NCBI GenBank assembly: GCA_910588435.1
Contig: CAJUPL010000004.1
Span: forward strand, 1 to 64,000
Direction: 5' to 3'
Origin: an uncultured Eggerthellaceae bacterium
Lineage (GTDB): Bacteria; Actinomycetota; Coriobacteriia; Coriobacteriales; Eggerthellaceae
DNA length: 64,000 bases
Part shown: positions 25,483-34,040 of the stretch, piece by piece
How the letters are laid out: the number at the start of each line of letters is the position of its first letter
How positions within the stretch are numbered: the stretch's first letter is position 1
Translations under genes and position numbers: made by a program
Notes under the pieces: generated by a model
Told to the model about the DNA's origin: nothing
The model's database searches: none
What the model saw: only the letters and a program-made list of their open reading frames with translations

Positions 25483-25623
25483 ACGCTAACTGAGGACGGC
25501 ATCTCGGGAGTCAGGATCCACGTATTCTCGCTCACGTAGCGAAGTACGCTCGCTTCGAAGACGCAGACCCTTCCGCCCGATATGCTCGCCCTCAGCGCGT
25601 TTTGAAATTAGGAGTGGATTCAG

Positions 25624-26250
25624 ATGAATATCGTACTTTTGGGAGCGCCTGGTGCTGGCAAGGGCACGCAAGCTGCCAAGCTGGTAGAGGATGCAGGGCT
25701 TTGCCACATTTCTACTGGTGACATCCTTCGTCAGGCCGTGAAGGATGAGACTGAGCTTGGGCTCAAGGCGAAGGCATTCATGGATGCTGGTGACCTTGTT
25801 CCTGATGATCTCATCATCGATCTCATGCGTGAGAGGATCGATCAGCCAGACACTGCGAAGGGCGTCATCCTGGATGGCTTTCCGCGCACCACAACGCAGG
25901 CTGTGGCTCTTGATTCCATGCTCTCTGACCTTGGTCGTCCGCTGGATGCGGCGCTGCTCATCGACGTTGACCCTGAGGTCATCGTGAAGAGGCTGAGCTC
26001 TAGGCGCATGTGCAGGGAGTGCGGGCATATCGGCACTGCATCTGATGCCAAGTGCCCTGTATGTGGCGGCGAGATGTATCAGCGTGATGATGACAATGAG
26101 ACCACCGTTCGCAACAGGCTTGATGTGTATGAGAAGTCCACAAGCCCGCTCGTTGACTACTATCGCGGTTGCGATCTTCTGATCACCATCGACGGAGACC
26201 GCGATCCTGATGTGGTCTACAAGGACGTGAAGGGCGCTCTTGGCCTGTAA
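25624..26250 (+). CDS. adk: Adenylate kinase
   Basis: 208 residues. Converts ATP + AMP to 2 ADP. The P-loop GAPGAGKGTQ is at 7-16, DGFPRT near 83, and the lid domain has CRECG...CPVCGG, the four-cysteine zinc lid of Gram-positive types. A 141-base gap with small hairpins (around 25546-25580) separates it from secY. A strong terminator follows. The usual next genes map, infA, rpmJ, rpsM, rpsK, rpsD, rpoA and rplQ are not here. Confidence 0.97.
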   Translation: MNIVLLGAPGAGKGTQAAKLVEDAGLCHISTGDILRQAVKDETELGLKAKAFMDAGDLVPDDLIIDLMRERIDQPDTAKGVILDGFPRTTTQAVALDSMLSDLGRPLDAALLIDVDPEVIVKRLSSRRMCRECGHIGTASDAKCPVCGGEMYQRDDDNETTVRNRLDVYEKSTSPLVDYYRGCDLLITIDGDRDPDVVYKDVKGALGL

Positions 26251-26278
26251 GCTATAGATGCGCTATTAGCTTGAATGA

Positions 26279-26312
26279 GACCCGGAGCCATTCTGCTCCG
26301 GGTCTTCTTGTT
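26279..26312 (+). terminator. Terminator after adk
   Basis: GACCCGGAGC, loop cattct, GCTCCGGGTC, then TTCTTGTTTC. A perfect 10-bp stem that closes the ribosomal operon. Confidence 0.9.
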
Positions 26313-26363
26313 TCTCATATGATCGGATGATTGCATCACTTCCCCCTTTGTTTCATTTAGGCG

Positions 26364-26700
26364 TAGGCGCTTGCAATGCAAGCGCAGCTGCCCCCCCCTC
26401 AAGAGTGGGCGTTCGCATTGCGAACGCAGCTACCTGTAAGCCCGAAGGGCGGAAAGGTAGCGAAATGAGGGTGACAACCCGAAATACCCGGATTGGTGGT
26501 CTGCGTCAGGTAAAGTTGCCTGACCAGTTACTGGCATCCGAGTGTTCGCAGGCTATCGCCTGCGTTACGCATTGCTACTGCAATGCTGCGCTTGCAATGC
26601 AAGCGCCCACTCCTAAGGGAATAAAAATGCGGCTTACAATGCAAGCTCCCACTCATGGGAGAGGAAGCAGCTGCGGTCAACAATGCAAGCGTCCACCTCT
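26364..26700. repeat. Cluster with one full seven-hairpin element and partial ends
   Basis: The full copy runs 26405-26610: left hairpin A GTTCGCA/TGCGAAC; B CTACCT/AGGTAG with an extra inner hairpin GCCC-gaa-GGGC; then GGG/CCC; on the right, in mirror order, GCAGGC-gata-GCCTGC, CATTGC/GCAATG and GCTTGCA/TGCAAGC. An isolated hairpin A (GCTTGCA/TGCAAGC) stands at 26364-26387, and two degenerate ends follow at 26630-26700. No gene is seen in 26313-26771. Confidence 0.8.
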
Positions 26701-26755
26701 GGTATAGGGCATCTGTTATCTGATCCATATCTTCCAAGCAGACGAAAAGCGTGCT

Positions 26756-26772
26756 TGTCTATAATCTTGGCA
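26756..26772 (+). promoter_or_regulatory. -10 element immediately upstream of the membrane glycosyltransferase gene
   Basis: TATAAT lies at 26760-26765 with TG a few bases before it, and the ATG at 26772 is where transcription would be expected to begin. No ribosome site is present between them. This points to a leaderless message. It also argues against the in-frame start at 26751. Confidence 0.5.
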
Positions 26773-29006
26773 TGCCGAATATCTTGGAGAACATCGCCTA
26801 TCAGCTGAAGCGCTTCTATAGGGCCTATGAGGGCACGATCCGCCATGTGGGCAAGTGCGTCGCCATAGTGGTGGCGCTAGCGCTTGCGCTCGAGGTATTC
26901 GTGTTCAACTTCAACTATTTCTCAAGCGCCGGTCTGAACACCATCAACTTGAAGAGCAAGATCAGCCTCCATGAGGGCAAAGATGACGTCTTCCGGCTGA
27001 CAGCCATAGACCATGAGGTGGAGTTCAGCAACTTGAACACGCCCATCGAGAACATCAAAGTGGACTTCGATGAATCTCAGCCTGCGCAGCTATTGACGCT
27101 GAAGATCCAGTTCACAGACGATGCGCATGAGACCTACTTCGATACCACCGAATACACGATAGGCGTGCCGGAGGTGGAAGTATCCACCATGTCCGATGAG
27201 AGCCAGACAGTGAACATCAACGCCACAGGCGCTGTGAACAACTTGAAGATATCCCTTGTTGGTGAGGACATCCAATACCCTATACGCCTTGAGACCATCT
27301 ATCTGAACGCGCATCATCCATTCAAGTTCAACGGATTGAGGTTCTTGCTCGTCCTAGGTGCGCTGTCCATCATCTGCCTGTTCAGGCCGTCATCGTTCAT
27401 CTATAGGATGAACATGCGCGAGAACCCCGTCAGGTCCAGGATAGGGGTGGTATCAGCGGTGCTGATAGAGTGCATACTCTTCTCGGCGTTCATGTTCTAC
27501 GGATCCAACATGGTGGGTGTTGCCACCTCCAACTATAACTACGGTGAATGGGATGGCGTATCGCTGGTCAACTCCTTCGAGGTTGGAGGGGATAACGCGC
27601 AGCAATACGCTGAGCTTGCGAAGGCCATGACGGAGGGCAGGCTCTATCTTGAAGAAGAGCCCCCTGAGTGGCTGCGTGACATGGACAACCCCTATGACAA
27701 GGGCGCGCGTGATGAGGCGCAGAAGGAGACGGGGGAGGAGTACCTCTTCGACGTTGCCTACTATGAGGGACACTACTACGTGTACTTCGGCTTGGTCCCG
27801 GTGCTCATCTTCTACTTGCCGTTCTACATCCTGACGGGGTCTCCCTTCCCAACGGCCATAGGCGTGCTCATAGCTTGCATCCTGTTCATCTGCGGTGCCT
27901 CTGCGCTGCTGGATAGGTTCGCGCGCCATCACTTCAAGAACGTGAACCTTGGGATATACCTATTGGTGCAGGTGGCGTTCGTGACCGCTTGCGGGATCTT
28001 GTACCTGCTGAAGTTCCCAACGTTCTATTCGCTGCCCATAGCGTGTGGATTGATGTTCTCTGTATGGGGCCTCTACTTCTGGATGTGCGGCCGTGATTCA
28101 CAGAGGCGAAAGACGCTCTTCTTCTTGGGGTCTCTATGCATGGCGCTTGTTGCGGGATGCCGCCCGCAGCTGTTGCTCCTATCCCTTTTGGCCTTTCCAT
28201 TGTTCTGGCGCCCATACATCACCAAGAGGCGCCTGTTCGCGAAGGAAGGCGCGTTGGAGTTCGCCTGCTTGATAGTGCCTTACATCCTGATAGCGGCGCT
28301 CATCATGGGCTACAACTACGCTAGGTTCGGAAGCCTCACTGACTTCGGCGCGAACTACAACCTCACCGTGAATGACATGACGCAGCGCGGCTGGGTTCTA
28401 GGGCGCATAGCTCCAGCTCTGTTCGCATACTTCCTGCAGCCGCCTGACGCAACTGGCGTCTTCCCGTTCCTGCAACCGGCAGAGTTCCAGACCACATACA
28501 TGGGGCAGTCCATCAAGGAGGCTACGTTCGGCGGAGTGCTCTGGTGCTATCCCGTCCTTTGGGTGATCTTCTTCGTGAGGCCGCTCCTCACCATGAGGAA
28601 CTCGCAGCGCTCAACGAAGACCATCACAGGCGTCATCTTCGTGTTGTTATTCTCAGGAGTTGCCATCGCCATAGTGGATGCAGAGATGGCCGGTATCCTG
28701 CAGCGCTATTATGCGGATTTCAGCTTCATGTTCCTAGCAGCTATGGTGCTCCTCGTGTTCATCGCGAACGAGAACATAGATGCCCTGCCACCGCTGAGGA
28801 AGGCTGGATGGAAGGCCATTCGCGATCAGAGGAGGATAGCGGGCCCCAATGTGAGGTCATTGCTCACCAAGACCTTGATAGTTCTGGTGACGTTAGGCGT
28901 GATGTACAGCTTCTTCCTTTGCTTCACCCCGGAGACCGGCTGGTATTCTGATATGTATCCTTGGGCTTACCAAGACCTGCTAGAAGCGGTGCAGTTCTGG
29001 ACATGA
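26772..29006 (+). CDS. Polytopic membrane protein, GT-C glycosyltransferase-like
   Basis: About 744 residues. A membrane segment lies near residues 25-50, then an extracytoplasmic domain of some 140 residues with little hydrophobicity. About ten more membrane segments follow, with a second hydrophilic loop near 285-335 rich in Glu, Asp and Tyr. This plan (many helices, an acidic loop, a segment after TM3) resembles GT-C fold mannosyl- or arabinosyltransferases that use lipid-linked sugars, but no motif proves it. It ends near nagB but has its own promoter. It has no recognised partner here, so the substrate is unknown. Confidence 0.6.
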   Translation: MPNILENIAYQLKRFYRAYEGTIRHVGKCVAIVVALALALEVFVFNFNYFSSAGLNTINLKSKISLHEGKDDVFRLTAIDHEVEFSNLNTPIENIKVDFDESQPAQLLTLKIQFTDDAHETYFDTTEYTIGVPEVEVSTMSDESQTVNINATGAVNNLKISLVGEDIQYPIRLETIYLNAHHPFKFNGLRFLLVLGALSIICLFRPSSFIYRMNMRENPVRSRIGVVSAVLIECILFSAFMFYGSNMVGVATSNYNYGEWDGVSLVNSFEVGGDNAQQYAELAKAMTEGRLYLEEEPPEWLRDMDNPYDKGARDEAQKETGEEYLFDVAYYEGHYYVYFGLVPVLIFYLPFYILTGSPFPTAIGVLIACILFICGASALLDRFARHHFKNVNLGIYLLVQVAFVTACGILYLLKFPTFYSLPIACGLMFSVWGLYFWMCGRDSQRRKTLFFLGSLCMALVAGCRPQLLLLSLLAFPLFWRPYITKRRLFAKEGALEFACLIVPYILIAALIMGYNYARFGSLTDFGANYNLTVNDMTQRGWVLGRIAPALFAYFLQPPDATGVFPFLQPAEFQTTYMGQSIKEATFGGVLWCYPVLWVIFFVRPLLTMRNSQRSTKTITGVIFVLLFSGVAIAIVDAEMAGILQRYYADFSFMFLAAMVLLVFIANENIDALPPLRKAGWKAIRDQRRIAGPNVRSLLTKTLIVLVTLGVMYSFFLCFTPETGWYSDMYPWAYQDLLEAVQFWT

Positions 29007-29032
29007 CGGCTCAACATGCAAGCATGATGGCG

Positions 29033-29038
29033 TAGAAT
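29033..29038 (+). promoter_or_regulatory. Putative -10 element (TAGAAT) of nagB
   Basis: TAGAAT 40 bases before the start, the same hexamer as before three other genes in this window. No clear -35. Confidence 0.4.
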
Positions 29039-29077
29039 CGTCAAGGCTCAAGACATCCGATCTGAAAGGACATGCGA

Positions 29078-29809
29078 ATGGAATTCTTGATCTCAGAAGG
29101 CTACGACGGGATGAGCAGGTCCGCTGCGGATGTGGTGAAGTCCGTCATCGTAGATGACCCAAGCTGCGTTCTTGGGCTGGCTACAGGTTCCACGCCCATC
29201 GGGATGTATGCATGCTTGGTGAAGGACTGCAAGGAAGGGGAGGTCTCCTTCAAGGATGTGACCACCTTCAACCTTGATGAGTACGTGGGGCTTCCGGGCG
29301 AGCATGACCAGAGCTACAGGTACTTCATGGACACGAATCTCTTCGATCATGTTGATATAGACAAAGCACGCACCAATCTGCCTGATGGCTGCGCAGGCAA
29401 CTTGGAGCAGATGTGCGCTGAGTATGAGCAGAAGATCCAGGATGCAGGCGGGATAGACATCCAGGTGCTTGGGATAGGGCACAATGGGCACATAGGCTTC
29501 AATGAGCCATGCGATGACTTCCCAGTGGCTACGCATCCAGTGGATCTGACCGAGAGCACCATCAATGCGAACAGCCGCTTGTTCAGCGATGTCTCAGAGG
29601 TTCCTCGCAGTGCGGTCACCATGGGCATAGGAACCATCATGAAGGCGCGTAAGGTGATAGTCTTGGCGAATGGGGACGGGAAGGCGGATATCGTCAAAGC
29701 GGCCTTCACAGGGCCTGTGGTGCCGTCTGTGCCCGCTTCCGTGCTCCAGCTTCACCCAGATGTGACCATCGTGCTTGATTCAGCAGCCGCCTCCAAGCTG
29801 GATATCTGA
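29078..29809 (+). CDS. nagB: Glucosamine-6-phosphate deaminase
   Basis: 243 residues. Converts glucosamine-6-phosphate to fructose-6-phosphate and ammonia. LGLATGSTPIGMY near the N-terminus is the phosphate loop, FNLDEYVGL carries the catalytic Asp, and LGIGHNGHIGFNEP holds the active-site His-Asn-His block. The start is ATG 29078, with GAAAGGAC at a suitable distance; ATG 29072 is too close to that site. It faces the NanA-like gene across a shared terminator. Together with nagA, the ROK kinase and the epimerase downstream it completes an amino sugar catabolic route. Confidence 0.96.
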   Translation: MEFLISEGYDGMSRSAADVVKSVIVDDPSCVLGLATGSTPIGMYACLVKDCKEGEVSFKDVTTFNLDEYVGLPGEHDQSYRYFMDTNLFDHVDIDKARTNLPDGCAGNLEQMCAEYEQKIQDAGGIDIQVLGIGHNGHIGFNEPCDDFPVATHPVDLTESTINANSRLFSDVSEVPRSAVTMGIGTIMKARKVIVLANGDGKADIVKAAFTGPVVPSVPASVLQLHPDVTIVLDSAAASKLDI

Positions 29810-29848
29810 TGAGAGCTTAGCAGCTGCGCTGTTTCCATGCACCCAATG

Positions 29849-29876
29849 AAAGAGGCCCCTTACGGGGCCTCTTTTG
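29849..29876. terminator. Bidirectional terminator between nagB and the lyase gene
   Basis: AAAGAGGCCCC, loop ttac, GGGGCCTCTTT. The stem is flanked by A-run and T-run, so it can stop transcription from both converging genes. Confidence 0.9.
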
Positions 29877-29895
29877 TTCGCTCTATGCCTCTTCT

Positions 29896-30864
29896 CTAAT
29901 CCCAGTCGAAGTTGATCATGGAGTCCTTCGGGACCATGCCCTCTTTCCTCAAGACCTCCACTATGGAGCGAACATCCTCGCCCGTGAGCGCTTGCACTGG
30001 CTCGCGCATCTGATTGGTGTTGAAGATGCCCATCTGCCAGAGCGCTGTCTTGAAGGCGCCAACGCCTGCGCCGAAGCCCACGGTGGCAGTCACCTTGCGG
30101 GTCATCATCATGAGGCGAGCGAGGTGGTCTTGGATCTTGGATACGCGGTCCCAGTCACCAGCCTTTGCAGCGTTCCATTGCTCGACGTATGCGTGCGGAT
30201 CGATGTTCGCAAGGCCCGGGACAGAGCCGTCAGCGCCTCCAAGAAGAGCGCCGTCTACCACTACCTCATGACCTGTGAGGAGCTGCAAGGGGTGTCCTGC
30301 GTCCTCGTTCTCTATCAAGAGCCAACGGAACAGGACGTCATCGCCAGATGAGTCCTTGACGCCTTGGATGACGCCATCTTTGCCAAGCCTAAGCAGCATG
30401 TCAGGGTCAAGCTTGGTGTGGACGCTGACAGGCAGGTCATAGGCGAATAGGGGCAGGTCAGTATGCTCTCTGATCTGACGGAAATGCCGTTCGTTCTCAT
30501 GAGGGCCACCAAGCGCGTAGAAGGGAGCGGTTGCCACCAACGCGTCGATGGGAAGCTGAGAGATGCGCTTTGCTTGTTCCACGACGCGCATGGTCTCCAT
30601 GTCTATGACGCCAACGAGAACGGGCACGCGCTTGTCCACAACATCTAACGCGCACTCCAGCACCTCAAGGCGCTGATCATCTGTGAGGAAGACCACCTCT
30701 CCGCTAGACCCTAGGAAGAACAGCCCCGTGACGCCAGCATCTATCATGCGATCGATGCTCTTCTTGAAGGCTTCTCTGTCAAGGGTCCTGTCACCCTTCA
30801 AGGGGATGATGACGGGTGGTATGACCCCGCTGAACCGCTTGAGATCCATATCTGAGTTTGGCAT
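29896..30864 (-). CDS. DapA/NanA family lyase, probable N-acetylneuraminate lyase
   Basis: The 322-residue TIM-barrel aldolase has GSSGE at 52-56 (carboxylate-binding loop), AYDLP with Tyr142, and GVKDSSG with the Schiff-base Lys170. These are shared by dihydrodipicolinate synthase, N-acetylneuraminate lyase and related sugar-acid aldolases, so the motifs alone do not fix the substrate. The neighbours (nagB, a Dpp-type ABC transporter with a fused subunit, and nagA-ROK-epimerase 16 kb away) favour sialic acid cleavage to ManNAc and pyruvate. It is the last gene of a minus-strand operon that starts with the binding protein. A role in lysine synthesis is less likely given the context. Confidence 0.8.
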   Translation of the reverse strand: MPNSDMDLKRFSGVIPPVIIPLKGDRTLDREAFKKSIDRMIDAGVTGLFFLGSSGEVVFLTDDQRLEVLECALDVVDKRVPVLVGVIDMETMRVVEQAKRISQLPIDALVATAPFYALGGPHENERHFRQIREHTDLPLFAYDLPVSVHTKLDPDMLLRLGKDGVIQGVKDSSGDDVLFRWLLIENEDAGHPLQLLTGHEVVVDGALLGGADGSVPGLANIDPHAYVEQWNAAKAGDWDRVSKIQDHLARLMMMTRKVTATVGFGAGVGAFKTALWQMGIFNTNQMREPVQALTGEDVRSIVEVLRKEGMVPKDSMINFDWD

Positions 30865-30876
30865 TCTGATCGATTC

Positions 30877-31896
30877 CTATTCTCCGAGGTCAGGGTGCAG
30901 AAGCGATGGAGCTGCTCCAAGGAGGAGCTTGGTGTACTCATCCTTCGGGTTGCTGAAGATCTGCGCTGCGTCTCCTTCTTCAACAGCCAAGCCGCCGTTC
31001 ATGACGATGATCCTGTCCGAGATGTAGCGAACGGTCTGGATGTCATGGCTGATGAAGACCATTGCCAGGTTGAGCTCCTTCTTGAGATCCATCAAAAGGT
31101 TCAGGATCTGCGCGCGGACGGAGACGTCAAGCGCGCTGGTGGGCTCATCAGCGATGATGGCATCAGGCTTCAGTGAAAGCGCTCGAGCGATGGCCACGCG
31201 CTGGCGCTGGCCACCGGAGAGCTGCGTTGGCAGGGCGTCCAGGGATGATTCAGGAAGGCCTACCATCCCGATCAGCTCATGGACGCGCTTCTCGCGCTCT
31301 TCAGGTGTGCCCACCTTGTGCACGATCATAGGGTCCATCAGCTGGTCATGCACCGTCATGCGGGCATTGAGAGCCGTTGCTGGATCCTGGAAGACCACGG
31401 AGATGACGCGGCCGATGACGCGCCTGTCAGCAGCGGTCCTGTGCGTGACATCCTTGCCCTTGAAGAACACCCTTCCGGATGTGGGGGACTGCAGACCGCA
31501 CATCACGTTGGCTGTGGTGGATTTGCCGCAGCCGGATTCACCTACGATGCCGATGGTCTCGCCAGGCCAAAGCCTCAGAGTGAGGCCGCGCACTGCATGC
31601 ACCAGGTTGGGGTGCAGAAGCGAACCTGTGCGCGTCTTGAAAGTGACCTTGATGTCATCCAGGAAGATGATGGGCGTCTCACCCTCATGGGCCTTGAGAT
31701 CCGCTGCCTCAGCAGCTGCAACCTCAGCACGCTCCTCATCCTCTAGCTCATCGCGCTTCTGCTCTTGGTTCACCATTGCTTGCCGTTCAAGGTCAAACAT
31801 GCCCTCATGCTCCTTGTCATGAGCGAGAGATGTCCCCTGAGCGCTCTCAACGGCTACTGCATTCTCAAGCTGCTTCTTCTCTTCTGGATTCGTCAT
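30877..31896 (-). CDS. ABC transporter ATP-binding protein (Dpp/Opp F-type)
   Basis: About 339 residues. It has an acidic, Glu- and Ala-rich N-terminal extension of 60 residues, then a nucleotide-binding domain with GESGCGKS (Walker A), VFQDP (Q-loop), LSGGQRQR signature, IIADEPTSALD (Walker B) and the FISHD H-loop. The C-terminal part is of the peptide-transporter type. The start overlaps the stop of the previous gene by ATGA, so it is translationally coupled. It would supply one of two ATPase halves for the transporter; the other is fused to the permease upstream. Confidence 0.93.
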   Translation of the reverse strand: MTNPEEKKQLENAVAVESAQGTSLAHDKEHEGMFDLERQAMVNQEQKRDELEDEERAEVAAAEAADLKAHEGETPIIFLDDIKVTFKTRTGSLLHPNLVHAVRGLTLRLWPGETIGIVGESGCGKSTTANVMCGLQSPTSGRVFFKGKDVTHRTAADRRVIGRVISVVFQDPATALNARMTVHDQLMDPMIVHKVGTPEEREKRVHELIGMVGLPESSLDALPTQLSGGQRQRVAIARALSLKPDAIIADEPTSALDVSVRAQILNLLMDLKKELNLAMVFISHDIQTVRYISDRIIVMNGGLAVEEGDAAQIFSNPKDEYTKLLLGAAPSLLHPDLGE

Positions 31897-34037
31897 GATA
31901 GCTTGTCCGTCCACTCGATAGGTCCGCCTGGTGCGTAGGGTTGGATGCCCAGCTCTTGCAGCGCATCCTCAGGCAGCTCTGCGTAATAGTGGTCTGAGTC
32001 TCCCGCGCGCTTGAGCACGGGGCTGACAGGGGAGACCTTGTCTGGATGGCTTGAGCGAGGACGGAAGCGGTCTCCCTCTGGGAAATCCTTCGGAGAGGGC
32101 ACGGATCCTGGCACCTGATGGAGCCTGTCTCCGCCAGCCTCGATGGAGAGCACAGAACCCAGAAGGCCTCGAGTGTATTCATGGATGGGCTTCGTGAGGA
32201 TGTCCGTGACAGGTCCTTGCTCAACCACTTGTCCTGCGTACATGACCGTGATGCTGTTCGCAACCTCAGCCACTAGCGCAAGGTCATGGCTCACGAACAC
32301 CATTGCGAACCCGAGTTCCTTCTGGAGCTTGTTCAGCAGGTCCACCACTTGCTTCTGGACGGTGACGTCAAGCGCCGTTGTTGGCTCGTCAGCGATGATG
32401 ACCTTCGGGTCACGGGTGAGCGCCATTGCGATGAGGACGCGCTGGCGCTGGCCGCCTGAGAGCTCATGGGGGTATGAGTCAAGCGTGCGTGCGGGATCCA
32501 GGCCTACCAGCTCTAGCAGCTCCTCTGCGCTGCGCGTGCCGCCGCGCTTGGTGAGCTGCTTCATCTGAGACTTGATGAGCATGGAGGGGTTCAAGGATGA
32601 GAGAGCGTCCTGATAGATCATGGCGATCTCACGTCCGCGGAGCTGATTCATCTGGCGGTCCGTCAGCTCAAGGAGGTTCTGGCCGTTGTAGAGGATCTCA
32701 CCTGAGATCTCAGCCTTCTTGTCAAGCAGCCCCATGATGGTGAGCGATGTGATGGACTTGCCGCAGCCTGACTCACCCACAAGGCCCATGGTCTGATGCG
32801 GTCGCACCACGAAGCTCACGTGATCCACCACGTTCACGTCCCCATGGCGCGGGAACTTGATGCAGAGGTCCTTGACCTCCAAGATGGGCTTCACGGATGT
32901 GTCAGATTCGAAGCGGTCATTGCGCTTGGCTTCCATAGCACGAAGCGCATCCAGGCGCTTCTCCAGCATCTCAGCCTGAGCAGCGTAAGCCAGCTTCGGG
33001 TCAGCAACCATGCGGTCAGCCTCACGGCCGCCAGCCAGCTTGTCATCGCCTGCGGCAACAGGCGCCTTGGCGGGTGCTGCCATGGCGTCAGTGATGCCCT
33101 CAGAGAAGATGTTCAGGCAGAGCACCGTGATCATGATGGCCAGGCCCGGGAACAGCGCCTGCCACCAGCGCCCGGCCAGCACGCCGTCACGCGCGTCAGC
33201 CAAGATGTTGCCCCATGTGGGGGTGGGCTCTGGGATGCCGGCAGAGATGAATGACAGCGATGCCTCGAATACGATGGCGTCAGCCACCAACACGATGGTG
33301 AACACCAGAACAGGTGCGATGCAGTTCCTGATCACGTGCTTCACCAAGATCCAGTTCGCACGTGCGCCAGAGACGATGACGGCACGGACGTAGTCTTGGT
33401 TGTACTCAGACATCACGTTGGCGCGGACGATGCGCGCGATCTGCGGGATGTAGAGGAAGCCGATGGCGAAGATGAGCGATGGCACGGAGTTGCCGAACAC
33501 GATGACGAACGTTGCGGCAAGAGCGATGCCAGGGAAGGACATGATGATGTCCAGAAGGCGCATGATGAGGTTGGAGAGCCATGAGCGCACCACAGCTGCC
33601 AAAGAGCCGATGATAGAGCCTATCACCAGCGCGAAGGCGGTTGCGCCCAGGCCGATGACCAGGGAATATCTGGCACCGTACATCATGCGGGACAGCACGT
33701 CACGACCCTTGTCGTCAGTGCCGAATGGGAACGTTCCGTCCGGTGCCTGACGCGCCGTGAAGATCTCATAGGGGTTATGCGGAGCCAAGACGTTGGCGAA
33801 GATGGCCACCAGCACGATCAAGATCAGGATGACCAGAGATATGCGGGCACCGATGGTCATGGACTTCCAACGGCGGAAGCGGACCTTGCTGCTCTCCAGC
33901 TTCTCAGTGGTCTTCTCACGGAGCACAGGATCTGCGATGTTGGGCACGGGGCCAGACCCGCCAGCGCCTTGAGCTAGGAGCTCATCGCGGCTGGAGTCAT
34001 CCACGTGCGTTGTCAGCTTGGGTTCTTGTCCGGTCAT
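31893..34037 (-). CDS. Fused ABC transporter permease-ATPase (DppC-DppD type, SatC-like)
   Basis: One 714-residue frame holds two units. Residues 50-330 are a DppC-type permease: an N-terminal helix, FGTDDKGRDVLSRMM, and the EAA-type coupling loop. Residues 390-714 are an ATPase with GESGCGKS, LSGGQRQR, IIADEPTTALD and FVSHD. Between them is an Ala- and Lys-rich linker. Permease-ATPase fusions of this kind are described in sialic acid transporters of the SatABCD and SiaEFGI type, to my recollection. Together with the lyase beside it this supports sialic acid uptake over peptide uptake. The fusion is not an artefact of a lost stop: the frame runs through the linker without a break. Confidence 0.88.
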   Translation of the reverse strand: MTGQEPKLTTHVDDSSRDELLAQGAGGSGPVPNIADPVLREKTTEKLESSKVRFRRWKSMTIGARISLVILILIVLVAIFANVLAPHNPYEIFTARQAPDGTFPFGTDDKGRDVLSRMMYGARYSLVIGLGATAFALVIGSIIGSLAAVVRSWLSNLIMRLLDIIMSFPGIALAATFVIVFGNSVPSLIFAIGFLYIPQIARIVRANVMSEYNQDYVRAVIVSGARANWILVKHVIRNCIAPVLVFTIVLVADAIVFEASLSFISAGIPEPTPTWGNILADARDGVLAGRWWQALFPGLAIMITVLCLNIFSEGITDAMAAPAKAPVAAGDDKLAGGREADRMVADPKLAYAAQAEMLEKRLDALRAMEAKRNDRFESDTSVKPILEVKDLCIKFPRHGDVNVVDHVSFVVRPHQTMGLVGESGCGKSITSLTIMGLLDKKAEISGEILYNGQNLLELTDRQMNQLRGREIAMIYQDALSSLNPSMLIKSQMKQLTKRGGTRSAEELLELVGLDPARTLDSYPHELSGGQRQRVLIAMALTRDPKVIIADEPTTALDVTVQKQVVDLLNKLQKELGFAMVFVSHDLALVAEVANSITVMYAGQVVEQGPVTDILTKPIHEYTRGLLGSVLSIEAGGDRLHQVPGSVPSPKDFPEGDRFRPRSSHPDKVSPVSPVLKRAGDSDHYYAELPEDALQELGIQPYAPGGPIEWTDKLS

Positions 34038-34040
34038 GGC

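Noticed and set aside
31893..34037. Fused permease-ATPase as a sequencing error joining two genes
   Set aside because: The frame runs through a proper linker, both halves are complete, and similar fusions are known from sialic acid transporters.
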